Below, one piece after another: positions 1 to 7,288 of a stretch of DNA of 7,383 nt. The DNA lies in the NCBI GenBank assembly GCA_024681565.1, contig JAILAO010000002.1:1-7383 (forward strand), given 5' to 3'. The notes beneath the pieces were generated by a model, which was given only the letters and a program-made list of their open reading frames with translations, made no database searches and was not told where the DNA came from. Position numbers and translations under genes: made by a program. Position 1 is the stretch's first letter; each line of letters begins with the position of its first letter. The stretch comes from Bacteroidales bacterium (lineage in GTDB: Bacteria; Bacteroidota; Bacteroidia; Bacteroidales; UBA932).

Positions 1-1740
1 TATCTGGTCCCCTACCTCATCGTCGGATGGGACACGCTCAGGGAAGCCGCCGAAGCCCTCTCCCACGGGGAAGCGCTGGACGAGAATTTCCTGATGAGCA
101 TCGCCACGCTGGGCGCCCTGACCATCGGCTTCCTGCCCGAAGCGCAGACGCAGTTCGCGGAAGCCGTTTTCGTGATGCTCTTTTTCCAGCTCGGAGAGCT
201 GTTCGAAGGCATTGCCGAAGGCCGCTCGCGCAAGTCGGTCGCGCACCTGATGGACATCCGCCCGGACACGGCGCAGGTCGAACGGGACGGCGTCCTGACG
301 ACGGTCGCCCCGGACAGCGTCGCCGTCGGAGAGACCGTCCTCATCCGGCCCGGTGAGAAAGTGCCGATGGACGGTATCGTGCTGGAAGGACGCTCGTCCC
401 TGGACACCGTGGCCCTGACGGGCGAAAGCGTTCCGCGCGAGGCCGGACCCGGCGACGAGATCCTGTCGGGCTGCGTCAATCTCAGCGGCGTGCTGCGTGT
501 CCGCACGACCAGGCTCTTCGGCGAATCCACGGCCTCCCGCATCCTCGAACTGGTAGAACATGCTGCGGAGAACAAATCCCGCAGCGAGCATTTCATCACC
601 CGCTTCGCCCGGGTCTATACCCCGGTCGTCGTGGTCCTTGCCGTGCTGCTGGCCCTCGTGCCGCCCCTGTTCACGGGCGCCTGGGCGACCTGGATCTACC
701 GGGCCCTGATGTTCCTGGTGGTCTCCTGCCCCTGCGCGCTGGTCATTTCCGTCCCGCTCACGTTCTTCGGCGGCATCGGCGGCGCTTCGCGCCAGGGCAT
801 CCTCGTCAAGGGATCGGCCTGGCTGGACACGCTCTCCCGCATACGGACCGTCGTCTTCGACAAGACGGGTACGCTCACCGAAGGTGTCTTCACGGTCACG
901 GCCGTGCACCCCGAGCGCCTGGACGAACGCGAACTGCTGCACCTGGCCGCCCACGTGGAGCGGCATTCCACCCACCCCATCGCCGCGGCGCTCCTGCAGG
1001 CCTATCCGGACGAGCAGGACGGCTGCAGCATCGGGGACATCCGCGAATTCGCCGGCAAGGGCCTCACCGCCACGGTGAACGGCCGGACGGTAGCCGTCGG
1101 CAACAGCACGCTGATGGAACAGGTGGGCGCCGCCTGGCGTCCCTGCACCCATACCGGCACCCTCGTCCATGTAGCGATCGACGGCGAATATGCCGGCCAC
1201 ATCGTCATCGCCGACCGCATCAAGGACGATGCGGCGCAGGCGGTAAAGGACCTGCACGCGGCGGGCATCCGCAAGACCGTGATGCTCACCGGCGACCAGG
1301 AATCCATCGCTGCGGATGTCGCCGGACGCCTGGGGCTGGATGAATTCCACGCCGGACTGCTGCCCGCAGACAAGGTCGGCTGCGTCGAAAAACTGCTGCC
1401 GGAAGGCACGCTGGCCTTCGTCGGAGACGGCATCAACGACGCCCCCGTACTGGCACGTGCCGACCTCGGCATCGCCATGGGCGCCCTGGGCTCCGACGCC
1501 GCCATCGAGGCCGCCGACGTGGTCCTGATGGACGACAAGCCGTCCAAGATCGCCACGGCGGTGCACATCGCCCGGCGCACCCTGCGGATCGCCCGCGAGA
1601 ACCTGTGGTTCGCCATCGCCGTCAAACTCGCCGTACTCGTGCTGGCCGCATTCGGCGTCGCCACGCTCTGGATGGCCGTCTTCGCCGACGTGGGCGTAAC
1701 GGTGCTCGCCGTACTGAACGCGATGCGCGCCCTCAAATAA
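1..1740 (+). CDS. Heavy-metal translocating P1B-type ATPase (Zn2+/Cd2+/Pb2+ exporter type), 5'-truncated by window
   Basis: This is an inner-membrane pump that uses ATP to export soft divalent metals from the cytoplasm. The frame is open from base 1, so the start and any N-terminal metal-binding domain lie outside; 579 residues remain. Seen, numbering from base 1: membrane helices about 31-45 and 53-70; actuator-domain TGES at 140-143; a membrane CPC motif at 243-245 within SCPCALVISVPL; the phosphorylated Asp in DKTGTLT at 287; the nucleotide-domain HP pair at 325-326; TGD in the P domain; GDGINDAP at 475-482. The C-terminal helix pair carries Lys 542 and Asp 563 (FADVG), the residues expected in the ZntA/CadA (P1B-2) subgroup rather than in CopA-type copper pumps. 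All catalytic motifs are intact. The TAA stop is followed by a strong terminator, so this is the last gene of its transcript. Zn, Cd or Pb preference is inferred from the subgroup, so the symbol zntA is plausible but not given. Confidence 0.95.
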   Translation, partial: YLVPYLIVGWDTLREAAEALSHGEALDENFLMSIATLGALTIGFLPEAQTQFAEAVFVMLFFQLGELFEGIAEGRSRKSVAHLMDIRPDTAQVERDGVLTTVAPDSVAVGETVLIRPGEKVPMDGIVLEGRSSLDTVALTGESVPREAGPGDEILSGCVNLSGVLRVRTTRLFGESTASRILELVEHAAENKSRSEHFITRFARVYTPVVVVLAVLLALVPPLFTGAWATWIYRALMFLVVSCPCALVISVPLTFFGGIGGASRQGILVKGSAWLDTLSRIRTVVFDKTGTLTEGVFTVTAVHPERLDERELLHLAAHVERHSTHPIAAALLQAYPDEQDGCSIGDIREFAGKGLTATVNGRTVAVGNSTLMEQVGAAWRPCTHTGTLVHVAIDGEYAGHIVIADRIKDDAAQAVKDLHAAGIRKTVMLTGDQESIAADVAGRLGLDEFHAGLLPADKVGCVEKLLPEGTLAFVGDGINDAPVLARADLGIAMGALGSDAAIEAADVVLMDDKPSKIATAVHIARRTLRIARENLWFAIAVKLAVLVLAAFGVATLWMAVFADVGVTVLAVLNAMRALK

Positions 1741-1760
1741 TAATGCAGGCTATTGTCATC

Positions 1761-1787
1761 AAAAAGGCGGGATAATCCCGTCTTTTT
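1761..1787. terminator. Symmetrical (bidirectional-capable) intrinsic terminator after the metal ATPase
   Basis: A 12-bp stem, including one G-T wobble, closes a TAA loop. Its core is GCGGGA paired with TCCCGT, flanked by five A on the left and five T on the right. The A/T flanks give a U-tract on either strand. It lies 20 nt after the ATPase stop and ends transcription of that gene before the outer-membrane gene at 1816. Confidence 0.85.
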
Positions 1788-1789
1788 GT

Positions 1790-1797
1790 TATCTTTG
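1790..1797 (+). promoter_or_regulatory. Bacteroidota -7 element (TATCTTTG) for the DUF5686 operon
   Basis: TATCTTTG matches TAnnTTTG exactly. It starts two bases after the T-tract of the terminator. Transcription would begin about 1801-1803, giving a leader of roughly 13-15 nt before the ATG at 1816. No TTG/TTTG -33 element is visible at the usual 19-23 nt distance, because that place is taken by the hairpin, so the call rests on the -7 element and its position only. Confidence 0.55.
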
Positions 1798-1815
1798 CGC
1801 GTCTTTTGATATCGC

Positions 1816-4392
1816 ATGAAGAAAAGCGTCCTGCTCATACTCCTTTTCTGTCTCCCCTGGCTGCTGGCGGCGCAGACCCGTGTGAGCGGCACCGTGACGG
1901 ACGCCAAGACCGGAGAGCCGATGCCCTACGTGTCCGTCGTCTTCCCCGGCACGCAGATCGGAACGATGACCGACGACCAGGGCCGTTTCTCCCTGGAGGC
2001 CTCCAGGACCTATTCCAACGTCAGTTTCATCATGATGGGGTACGAGACCTACATCCTCAACCTCAAGCGCAGCACGACCTCCGACGCCAAGATCAAGATG
2101 AATCCCGACACCTACGGCATCCAGAGCGTCATCGTCAAGCCCAAGCGCCGCCGGGACCGGGTGTACCGCCGCCGCGGCAACCCGGCCGTGGAGCTGGTCC
2201 GGAACGTCATCGCCCACAAAGAAGAGAACCACATCAAGTCCAACGAGGGCTACAAGGTAGAGAATTACGAAAAGCTGATCATGTCCCTGGACAAATTCGA
2301 TGTCAACTTCGACAGCAGCCGCTTCTGGCGCAAGCTCAGCTTCCTGGAGAAATACGTAGATACGGCCCAGTTCAAGAACACCCCGGTGCTGACCGTCTCG
2401 CTGCGCGAGAATGTCTCCGACACCTGGTACCAGCGGGAGCCCAAACGCACCCGTACCTGGGTGGAGCGGCGCCGCAGCCTCGGTCTGGACGAGCCGCTGG
2501 ACGGCGGCGGACTCAGCACCAACATCCAGGCGATCTTCGCCGACTCGGACATCTTCGACGACAACATGGAAGTGCTGCTCAACCGCTTCGTAAGCCCGCT
2601 CTCCTCCTCGCTCGCCACCAGCTACTACAAGTATTACATCTCCGACACCCTGATGGTGGACGGGGTCCAGTGCATCGACCTCACCTTCGTGCCCTTCAAC
2701 AGCGAAAGCTACAGCTTCACGGGGCACCTCTACATCGTCAACGACAGCACCTACGCCGTCAAGAAATACTCCCTCGGCATCCCGGCCCACATCAACCTCA
2801 ACTTCGTCAGCAACCTCGCCATCGAGGAGAGCTTTGAGAAGACGGAGAACGGCACCTGGGCCTCCCGGGAAAAGAACACCTTCGCGCGCTTCTACATCTT
2901 CAAATGGATGCGCCAGCTCTACGCGCACAAGAAGATCGTCCACACCAACTACGACTTCACCCAGACGCACATCCCGGACAGCCTGCTCAGCATGCCGGAC
3001 GAGGTGATCAAGAACCCGGACTGGTGGCGTCCCGACGACTGGTGGACACCGCGGCGTCCGGTCCCGCTCAGCCCCAAGGAACGGATCCTGGACAGCCTGC
3101 TGACCGACATCTACGCCGTCCCGTCCCTGCGCCGCACGGCCAGTCTCATCGAGTCGCTGGGCTCCGAGTATTTCCCCACCACGCCGATCGACCGGCAGGC
3201 CAATCCCGAGGACCGCAAGAAGAGCAAGTTCGACATCGGCCCCGTCACCCACATGCTCCATTACAATACCATGGAGGGAGTGCGCGTGCGTCTCGGCGGC
3301 ATGACTACCGCCAAGCTCAACAACCAGAACTTCCTCAACGGCTATGTCGCCTTCGGATTCAAGGACCTCCGCCCCAAGGGCGAGCTCTCCTACATCCATA
3401 CCTTCGAGCCCAAGAGTTTCCATCCCTTCGAACCGCTGCGCCACACCCTGACGCTGACCGCCAGCTATGACGTAGAAGCTCCCGGACAGAGTTTCGAACT
3501 GATCGACCGGGACAACCTGCTGATGTCCAACTTCGGACCCCAGCCGCTGCAGTACGTGCGCCGTTTCCAGGTCAAATACGACCGGGAATGGCTCTCACGC
3601 ATCACAGTAAACGCCCGGCTGCGCGCCGACCGCATCTGGCCGGCCGGCACGCTCTCCTACCGGCGCATCGGCGCCGGCGGCACCCTGGAGAACGTCCCCT
3701 TCTTCGACGATATGAATGCGATGCTCCGCATCCGCTTCGCCCCGGGCGAGCCGCTCTTCTCCAACCGGCTCGGCAAGGAATCCCCGATCACCCTCGCCAA
3801 GGACGCCCCGATCGTAAGCCTGAGCCACACCCTGGGACGCTTTGACAACCGTTTCTGGTACAACAAGACCGAATTCTCGGCCCAGAAGCGCATCTGGCTC
3901 TCGGCCTTCGGGCACATCGACGCCCAGATTTCCACCGGATTCATCTGGAACCGCGTACCGCTGCCGAACCTGTTCACCCCCAACGCCAACCCGTCCATCC
4001 TGCTGCTCGGCAACGCCTACAACCTCATGCAGCCGATGGAGTTCGTGATGGACCAGTATGCAGAGGTCTTCGCCACCTACTACCTCAAGGGCTGGATCCT
4101 CAACCGCATCCCGCTCATCAACAAGCTCAAGCTCCGCGAGGTGGTCTCCTTCCGCGCCATCACGGGATCCCTTTCCGAAAAGAACAACCCGCTCTTCGGC
4201 GCCGAGGGCCTCTACATGCTCCCCGCAGGGACAAAGATGATGACAAAGGTCCCCTACATGGAGTACAGCATCGGCATCGAGAACATCTTCAAGTTCCTCC
4301 GGGTCGATTACATCCGGCGGATCAGCTATACCGAAGGCCTGACCGAAGCCCAGAAGAACGGCTTCAAGATTTCGTTCCGTGTTTCCCTTTAA
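1816..4392 (+). CDS. DUF5686 family outer-membrane protein with carboxypeptidase-regulatory-like domain
   Basis: The product has 858 residues. A signal peptide spans about residues 1-19 (MKK, hydrophobic core, then LLAAQ). Next comes a carboxypeptidase-regulatory-like beta-sandwich at about 22-105 (VSGTVTDAKTGEPMPYVSV, DDQGRFSL), of the kind found at the N-terminus of many Bacteroidota outer-membrane proteins. A basic linker (KRRRDRVYRRR, 110-120) leads into the DUF5686 region, which opens with NPAVELVRNVIAHK. The C-terminal third has alternating beta-strand character, typical family wording such as PYMEYSIGIENIFKFLRVDY, and an end in FKISFRVSL, which fits an outer-membrane barrel. Length is normal for the family. 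The ATG at 1816 is chosen because the signal peptide begins there; there is no Shine-Dalgarno sequence. The family function is not established; a surface or envelope role is inferred. A beta-barrel gene follows after 10 nt, so the two are probably co-transcribed. Confidence 0.9.
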   Translation: MKKSVLLILLFCLPWLLAAQTRVSGTVTDAKTGEPMPYVSVVFPGTQIGTMTDDQGRFSLEASRTYSNVSFIMMGYETYILNLKRSTTSDAKIKMNPDTYGIQSVIVKPKRRRDRVYRRRGNPAVELVRNVIAHKEENHIKSNEGYKVENYEKLIMSLDKFDVNFDSSRFWRKLSFLEKYVDTAQFKNTPVLTVSLRENVSDTWYQREPKRTRTWVERRRSLGLDEPLDGGGLSTNIQAIFADSDIFDDNMEVLLNRFVSPLSSSLATSYYKYYISDTLMVDGVQCIDLTFVPFNSESYSFTGHLYIVNDSTYAVKKYSLGIPAHINLNFVSNLAIEESFEKTENGTWASREKNTFARFYIFKWMRQLYAHKKIVHTNYDFTQTHIPDSLLSMPDEVIKNPDWWRPDDWWTPRRPVPLSPKERILDSLLTDIYAVPSLRRTASLIESLGSEYFPTTPIDRQANPEDRKKSKFDIGPVTHMLHYNTMEGVRVRLGGMTTAKLNNQNFLNGYVAFGFKDLRPKGELSYIHTFEPKSFHPFEPLRHTLTLTASYDVEAPGQSFELIDRDNLLMSNFGPQPLQYVRRFQVKYDREWLSRITVNARLRADRIWPAGTLSYRRIGAGGTLENVPFFDDMNAMLRIRFAPGEPLFSNRLGKESPITLAKDAPIVSLSHTLGRFDNRFWYNKTEFSAQKRIWLSAFGHIDAQISTGFIWNRVPLPNLFTPNANPSILLLGNAYNLMQPMEFVMDQYAEVFATYYLKGWILNRIPLINKLKLREVVSFRAITGSLSEKNNPLFGAEGLYMLPAGTKMMTKVPYMEYSIGIENIFKFLRVDYIRRISYTEGLTEAQKNGFKISFRVSL

Positions 4393-4402
4393 ACCGCATG
4401 AA

Positions 4403-5104
4403 ATGAAACGACTGACACTCATCCTTTTCGCAGTGGCGGCAGCCCTTACGGTGCATGCCCAGGATGCCGACAGCCTCAAGATAGATCCCGTCTCGCTCGG
4501 TGTCCTCGTCCAGGCCAACTACGCCGGCGAGTCCATGTATATCGCCGAATCCGCCCTCTACGCCTACCCCGGTGTCGGCGCGGAGATCGGCGCATTCATC
4601 GACTACAACATCACCCGGCGCCTGCAGATCGAGTTCCAGGTGATCATGGCCCTGCAGAACGGCAGCTATGTCGTCGCCAAACAGGATCCGGGATTCTTCG
4701 TCTGGCACCGCTACAAGGAGATCGACTATCTGGCGGACCTGCGGCTCTGGGGCCTCGACCTCCCCTTCTTCGTGGTGGGCCGCTTCCCGTCCGGAAATGG
4801 CAATTTCCGTCTGGGAGCAGGACCCTTCACCCATCTCACCCTGGGTTCCTGGTGTCCCGGGGACAGCGGGTTCATCACCCCCTACAAACGTGTCATTTCC
4901 GAGGATGACGTGACCGGCAAGAAACGCTACGCCCTCAACGACAGCCACGCCGGCTTCGGCCTGCTGTTCGGTTACGAATTCGAATCCGGCCTGCAGATCA
5001 ACTTCAGCGGAAAATACAGTATCATCGACATCATCAACTATGACAGCGAGTATTCCCACGCCCATCCCTACAAGATCAGCCTGGGAGTCGGCTGGCGTTT
5101 CTAA
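4403..5104 (+). CDS. PorT-like small outer-membrane beta-barrel protein
   Basis: The product has 233 residues. A signal peptide covers residues 1-20 (MKRLTLILFAVAAALTVHAQ, probable cleavage near AHAQ/DAD by type-I rules). The mature part has alternating polar/hydrophobic strands broken by short turns, with features common in the PorT-like outer-membrane barrel family: GVGAEIGAFIDYNITRRLQIE (about 57-77), DLPFFVVGRF (119-128), the GAGPF turn at 138-142, and a late GFGLLFGYEFESGLQINF strand pair. It ends in GVGWRF, with the terminal Phe typical of proteins inserted by the BAM machinery. The ATG at 4403 is preferred over an in-frame ATG at 4379, which overlaps the upstream gene and would put eight residues ahead of the signal peptide. 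The gene is 10 nt after the DUF5686 stop and is probably in the same operon. Family membership is a general fold-level judgement; no substrate or partner can be read from the sequence. Confidence 0.8.
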   Translation: MKRLTLILFAVAAALTVHAQDADSLKIDPVSLGVLVQANYAGESMYIAESALYAYPGVGAEIGAFIDYNITRRLQIEFQVIMALQNGSYVVAKQDPGFFVWHRYKEIDYLADLRLWGLDLPFFVVGRFPSGNGNFRLGAGPFTHLTLGSWCPGDSGFITPYKRVISEDDVTGKKRYALNDSHAGFGLLFGYEFESGLQINFSGKYSIIDIINYDSEYSHAHPYKISLGVGWRF

Positions 5105-5160
5105 GTCCGGGGCCCTTCCTTTTGTACGGATTGGCAATACTTTTTTATGCATTGAAAGAC

Positions 5161-5190
5161 AGGGAGTTGTCCAGACACGGGCAACTCCTT
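5161..5190 (+). terminator. Hairpin terminator candidate after the outer-membrane operon
   Basis: GGAGTTGTCC at 5163-5172 pairs with GGGCAACTCC at 5179-5188 (one G-T wobble) around the 6-nt loop AGACAC. A-T and G-T pairs at the base extend it to 12 bp. It is followed by TTATATTTA, an interrupted U-rich tail, so termination may be less efficient than at 1761-1787. It lies 56 nt after the stop of the barrel gene and just before the next gene's start. Confidence 0.6.
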
Positions 5191-5197
5191 ATATTTA
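5167..5197 (+). promoter_or_regulatory. Bacteroidota-type promoter (TTG -33, TATATTTA -7) inside the terminator hairpin
   Basis: TTG at 5167-5169 (in the 5' hairpin arm) and TATATTTA at 5190-5197 (one mismatch to TAnnTTTG) are separated by 20 nt, within the normal spacing. The predicted start of transcription, about 5201-5203, coincides with the ATG at 5203, so the transcript could be leaderless. The last base of the -7 element deviates from consensus. Confidence 0.45.
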
Positions 5198-5202
5198 CGG
5201 AT

Positions 5203-5958
5203 ATGAGTACCTTTGGCAAAATCATCGGCTGGCTGCTCGGCCTGGGGATCGTGGTCGGCGGCGGCATCTACCTGCTCGGCTCCAGGGAACCGGACATCCC
5301 GCCAGGCAACGGTGAGCCCTGGCTGACGGAACACGAAGCCTATGAAGACCAGACCGCACATACCGGCATGGACGGCGGCGCCTTCGTCGTCCCGGGACTC
5401 AGGATCCGGGACCCCCGCGACGTTTCCGCGACGGAAGGCCACACCCCCGCCCATTATGCGCTGAACAACGGGACGTTCGAGACGCTGCAATCCGGAGAAG
5501 TGGTGTACCGGCGCCTTGCCGACGGCATGCTGCGTCGCAGCGTCTGGGCCAATGACGGGGACGGCAGACTCAAGTTCGTGGACGAAAGCGGCTGCGTCGC
5601 GCGTAACATCTACGCCTTCGACGGCTACTATGCCGGCTCCGACGGCATCTGGGACGAAAGCGTCCCCCGCCTGGACACGGACACCCGGCCGGTTCCGGGA
5701 CAGAAATACCGGAAAGAGGACAACCCGACGGAACAGTACCTTGAATTCGAAGAGACGCAGGACGGGCAATTTACGGTCCTCCGCCGTTATCCCTCGCTGG
5801 ATCATTCCGAGTCCTACCGGCTCGAACCGTTCGGACGGGGCGCCTACGCCCTGGAGAAAAAAGAAGACCCGGAAATCCGCGCCTATATCGCCGTCCTGCC
5901 TGACGGCAAGACCGTCCTGTTCTCCCAGGCGGGAGAGCGCGTGAAATTCGTCAGGTAA
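5203..5958 (+). CDS. Uncharacterised membrane-anchored protein, single N-terminal helix
   Basis: I do not recognise this 251-residue protein. Residues about 7-25 form one glycine-rich hydrophobic helix (IIGWLLGLGIVVGGGIYLL) followed by a charged, hydrophilic remainder. There is no lipobox and no signal-peptidase-like site, so it is probably an uncleaved anchor, with the bulk of the protein on one side of the inner membrane. The soluble part is acidic and rich in Asp, Gly, Tyr and Arg. It contains short beta-type units with DG turns (LADGMLRRSVWANDGDGRLKF, VLPDGKTVLF) and a single cysteine at 131, with no catalytic motif that I can name. The ATG at 5203 is chosen because it directly precedes the anchor helix; an in-frame ATG at 5122 would add 27 unlikely residues that run through the hairpin. 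It seems to have its own promoter and is convergent with the AraC gene, 13 nt away. Confidence 0.8.
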   Translation: MSTFGKIIGWLLGLGIVVGGGIYLLGSREPDIPPGNGEPWLTEHEAYEDQTAHTGMDGGAFVVPGLRIRDPRDVSATEGHTPAHYALNNGTFETLQSGEVVYRRLADGMLRRSVWANDGDGRLKFVDESGCVARNIYAFDGYYAGSDGIWDESVPRLDTDTRPVPGQKYRKEDNPTEQYLEFEETQDGQFTVLRRYPSLDHSESYRLEPFGRGAYALEKKEDPEIRAYIAVLPDGKTVLFSQAGERVKFVR

Positions 5959-5971
5959 GCACCCCGTTCTG

Positions 5972-7045
5972 CTACGGCTTCTCCCCGTACGACGCCAGCC
6001 ACTCGGAGGGTGTCTGGCCTGTAATCTTCTTGAAATTGCGGAAGAAGGACGTCTCCCCGCTGAAACCCGCCTGGGTGCCGATCTGCGAAAGGGTCTGCCC
6101 GTTCGCATTCCTGCGCATCAGTTCCTGCGCATAACGGACCCGATACGTATTGACATATTCGGAGAAAGACGCCCCGACCATGCGGTTGATGCAATTGGAA
6201 ACATAGGTCCGGTTGGTTCCCAGTTCCGTAGCGAGATCCGTAATCTTGAGTCCGGGCGTACGGAAGAGCTGCCGGCTCTCCATCAGCGCGGCGATCCGGG
6301 TCATGAGGTTCTGGGATTCCCCCGCATCTTGATCCTCCTCCTGCGGTTCCCGGGCCGGGGCCACCTCCGTAGCCGTATATTCCAGATTGATCCCGATATA
6401 GAAAAGGGCCGAAAGCAGCACGGTAAACAGGATCGAAGGGATGACAAGCAGCATGGCGTCCGTGAAGGCCGACCGGCCCAGGACGTTCATCAGGCCAGAC
6501 ATGATCGAAGTGACCAGGAAGACGATCAGGAAATTGCGCAGCGGCACCATCGACTTCCCTTCTGTGTCCGAATAGAAATTCTGCACCTTCCGGTCATACG
6601 CTTCGAGCCGGCGGATTCCGGCGAAACAGACCCAGACCACCTCGATCAGGAAGACGACGCGCTGCGGGATTTCCCCGAAATCCGGCGATTTTCCAAGAGC
6701 ATAGGCGGTCGAGGAGACCAGCAGGTCCAGGACGGCCGGAACCAGCACCCAGAAAGCCTTGAGGGGAAGCGGATGCTCCTCGCTCAACGCACGGATATAC
6801 AGCCAGAAGAGCGGATACACGGCCAGGTTGACACAGCGGTAAACCGCCCGTACCGCCGGAATCTCATCCCCGTTGAAGAATACGGCATGGCAAAAATACA
6901 GGACGGTACAGGTCAATGCAAAGACCGTCAGGACCTTGGCGGCATAAATCCTTTTCCTGCCTGCAAAATCGGCCACGAGGACGGACCACAACAGACAGAA
7001 CGCAAAAGGAAGCGTCGAGAAAATCGCGTGAAAGGTATTCAGCAT
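5972..7045 (-). CDS. Membrane-bound AraC-family transcriptional regulator
   Basis: The product has 357 residues. The N-terminal 220 residues hold about seven hydrophobic segments (roughly 5-25, 35-57, 63-86, 96-118, 129-147, 168-189, 197-219). An acidic, Glu/Gln-rich linker (about 225-245) leads to an AraC DNA-binding domain at 246-352. The first helix-turn-helix is ITDLATELGTNRTYVSNCINRM (268-289) and the second is LSQIGTQAGFSGETSFFRNFKK (319-340), followed by the signature ITGQTPSEW (341-349). The arrangement is common in Bacteroidota: a membrane sensor part joined to a cytoplasmic AraC domain, so DNA binding would occur at the membrane. The ligand and target genes are unknown. No TAnnTTTG element is seen just upstream of its ATG. 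The nearest on this strand, at 7289-7296, lies ahead of the transporter remnant, which ends 17 nt before this start, so read-through from there is likely. No typical terminator follows it. Confidence 0.92.
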   Translation of the reverse strand: MLNTFHAIFSTLPFAFCLLWSVLVADFAGRKRIYAAKVLTVFALTCTVLYFCHAVFFNGDEIPAVRAVYRCVNLAVYPLFWLYIRALSEEHPLPLKAFWVLVPAVLDLLVSSTAYALGKSPDFGEIPQRVVFLIEVVWVCFAGIRRLEAYDRKVQNFYSDTEGKSMVPLRNFLIVFLVTSIMSGLMNVLGRSAFTDAMLLVIPSILFTVLLSALFYIGINLEYTATEVAPAREPQEEDQDAGESQNLMTRIAALMESRQLFRTPGLKITDLATELGTNRTYVSNCINRMVGASFSEYVNTYRVRYAQELMRRNANGQTLSQIGTQAGFSGETSFFRNFKKITGQTPSEWLASYGEKP

Positions 7046-7062
7046 GGGAAGGGTGTCAGCGC

Positions 7063-7272
7063 TTAGAGAACAGGATGGTGGAAAGAGTGAAAGAACAGCG
7101 GGGCGGACTTGACGCCAAGGGCGGAAAACAGGATGCCCACGGGAAGGATCCGGGCAAGCCCGAAAGACACGCCCTTGATTTTTAACTTGCTGTGCATCAA
7201 ACCTGTTCCTGTCACGAATGACAGAACCATCATCGAATGGCCCGTTCCGGAGGAGAAGAACAAATCATGCAT
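7063..7272 (-). pseudogene. Truncated remnant of an AspT/YidE-family transporter (N-terminal ~60 residues)
   Basis: The frame of 69 codons begins MHDLFFSSGTGHSMMVLSF and continues SKLKIKGVSFGLARILPVGI. This resembles the N-terminus of AspT/YidE-type membrane transporters, in which a short leader with a GxAH-like motif is followed by a first helix, a G(K/N)(I/V)K(I/F)xG(I/V)(S/G)LG loop and a second helix ending VGIxxxHFG. Here the Gly before KLK is His-Ser, and Trp and His positions in helix two are replaced (LARILPVG, FSALG), suggesting decay. After APLFFHSF the match ends and a TAA follows. Family members run to about 550 residues with two such membrane domains and central RCK-type domains, none of which are present, so the product cannot transport. 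Its ATG and a promoter-like element remain. It could alternatively be a genuine small two-helix membrane protein. Assignment is by recall of the family pattern, not by a search. Confidence 0.55.
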
Positions 7273-7288
7273 AGCCCTAAAATTTACA

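Noticed and set aside
1002..1907. A 301-codon minus-strand frame under the ATPase and across the terminator
   Set aside because: It is rich in Ser, Ala, Thr and Arg as an antisense shadow, and would have to read through the symmetrical terminator at 1761-1787.
1789..3444. A 551-codon open frame on the minus strand, opposite the DUF5686 gene
   Set aside because: Its composition is dominated by Val, Glu, Asp, Gly and Leu, as expected from the complement of a gene with G/C-biased third positions. It shows no signal peptide or known motif, and the plus-strand gene has clear domains over the same span.
3595..4518. A 307-codon minus-strand frame spanning the end of the DUF5686 gene and the start of the barrel gene
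   Set aside because: It has the same antisense composition artefact. It covers the junction of two well-supported plus-strand genes and has no recognisable motif.
5121..5154. A possible extra promoter (TTTG at 5121-5124, TATGCATTG at 5146-5154)
   Set aside because: The -7 part needs an extra base to fit TAnnTTTG. The 5167-5197 pair fits better and lies next to the start codon.
5955..5975. A small imperfect hairpin between the convergent stop codons (GTAAGCA with TGCTAC)
   Set aside because: It has only six pairs with a bulge and an 8-nt loop, and no T-tract on either strand. It is too weak to call a bidirectional terminator.
6329..7066. A 245-codon plus-strand frame opposite the AraC gene
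   Set aside because: The product is a low-complexity Arg/Asp/Gln/His-rich shadow of the clearly coding minus strand.
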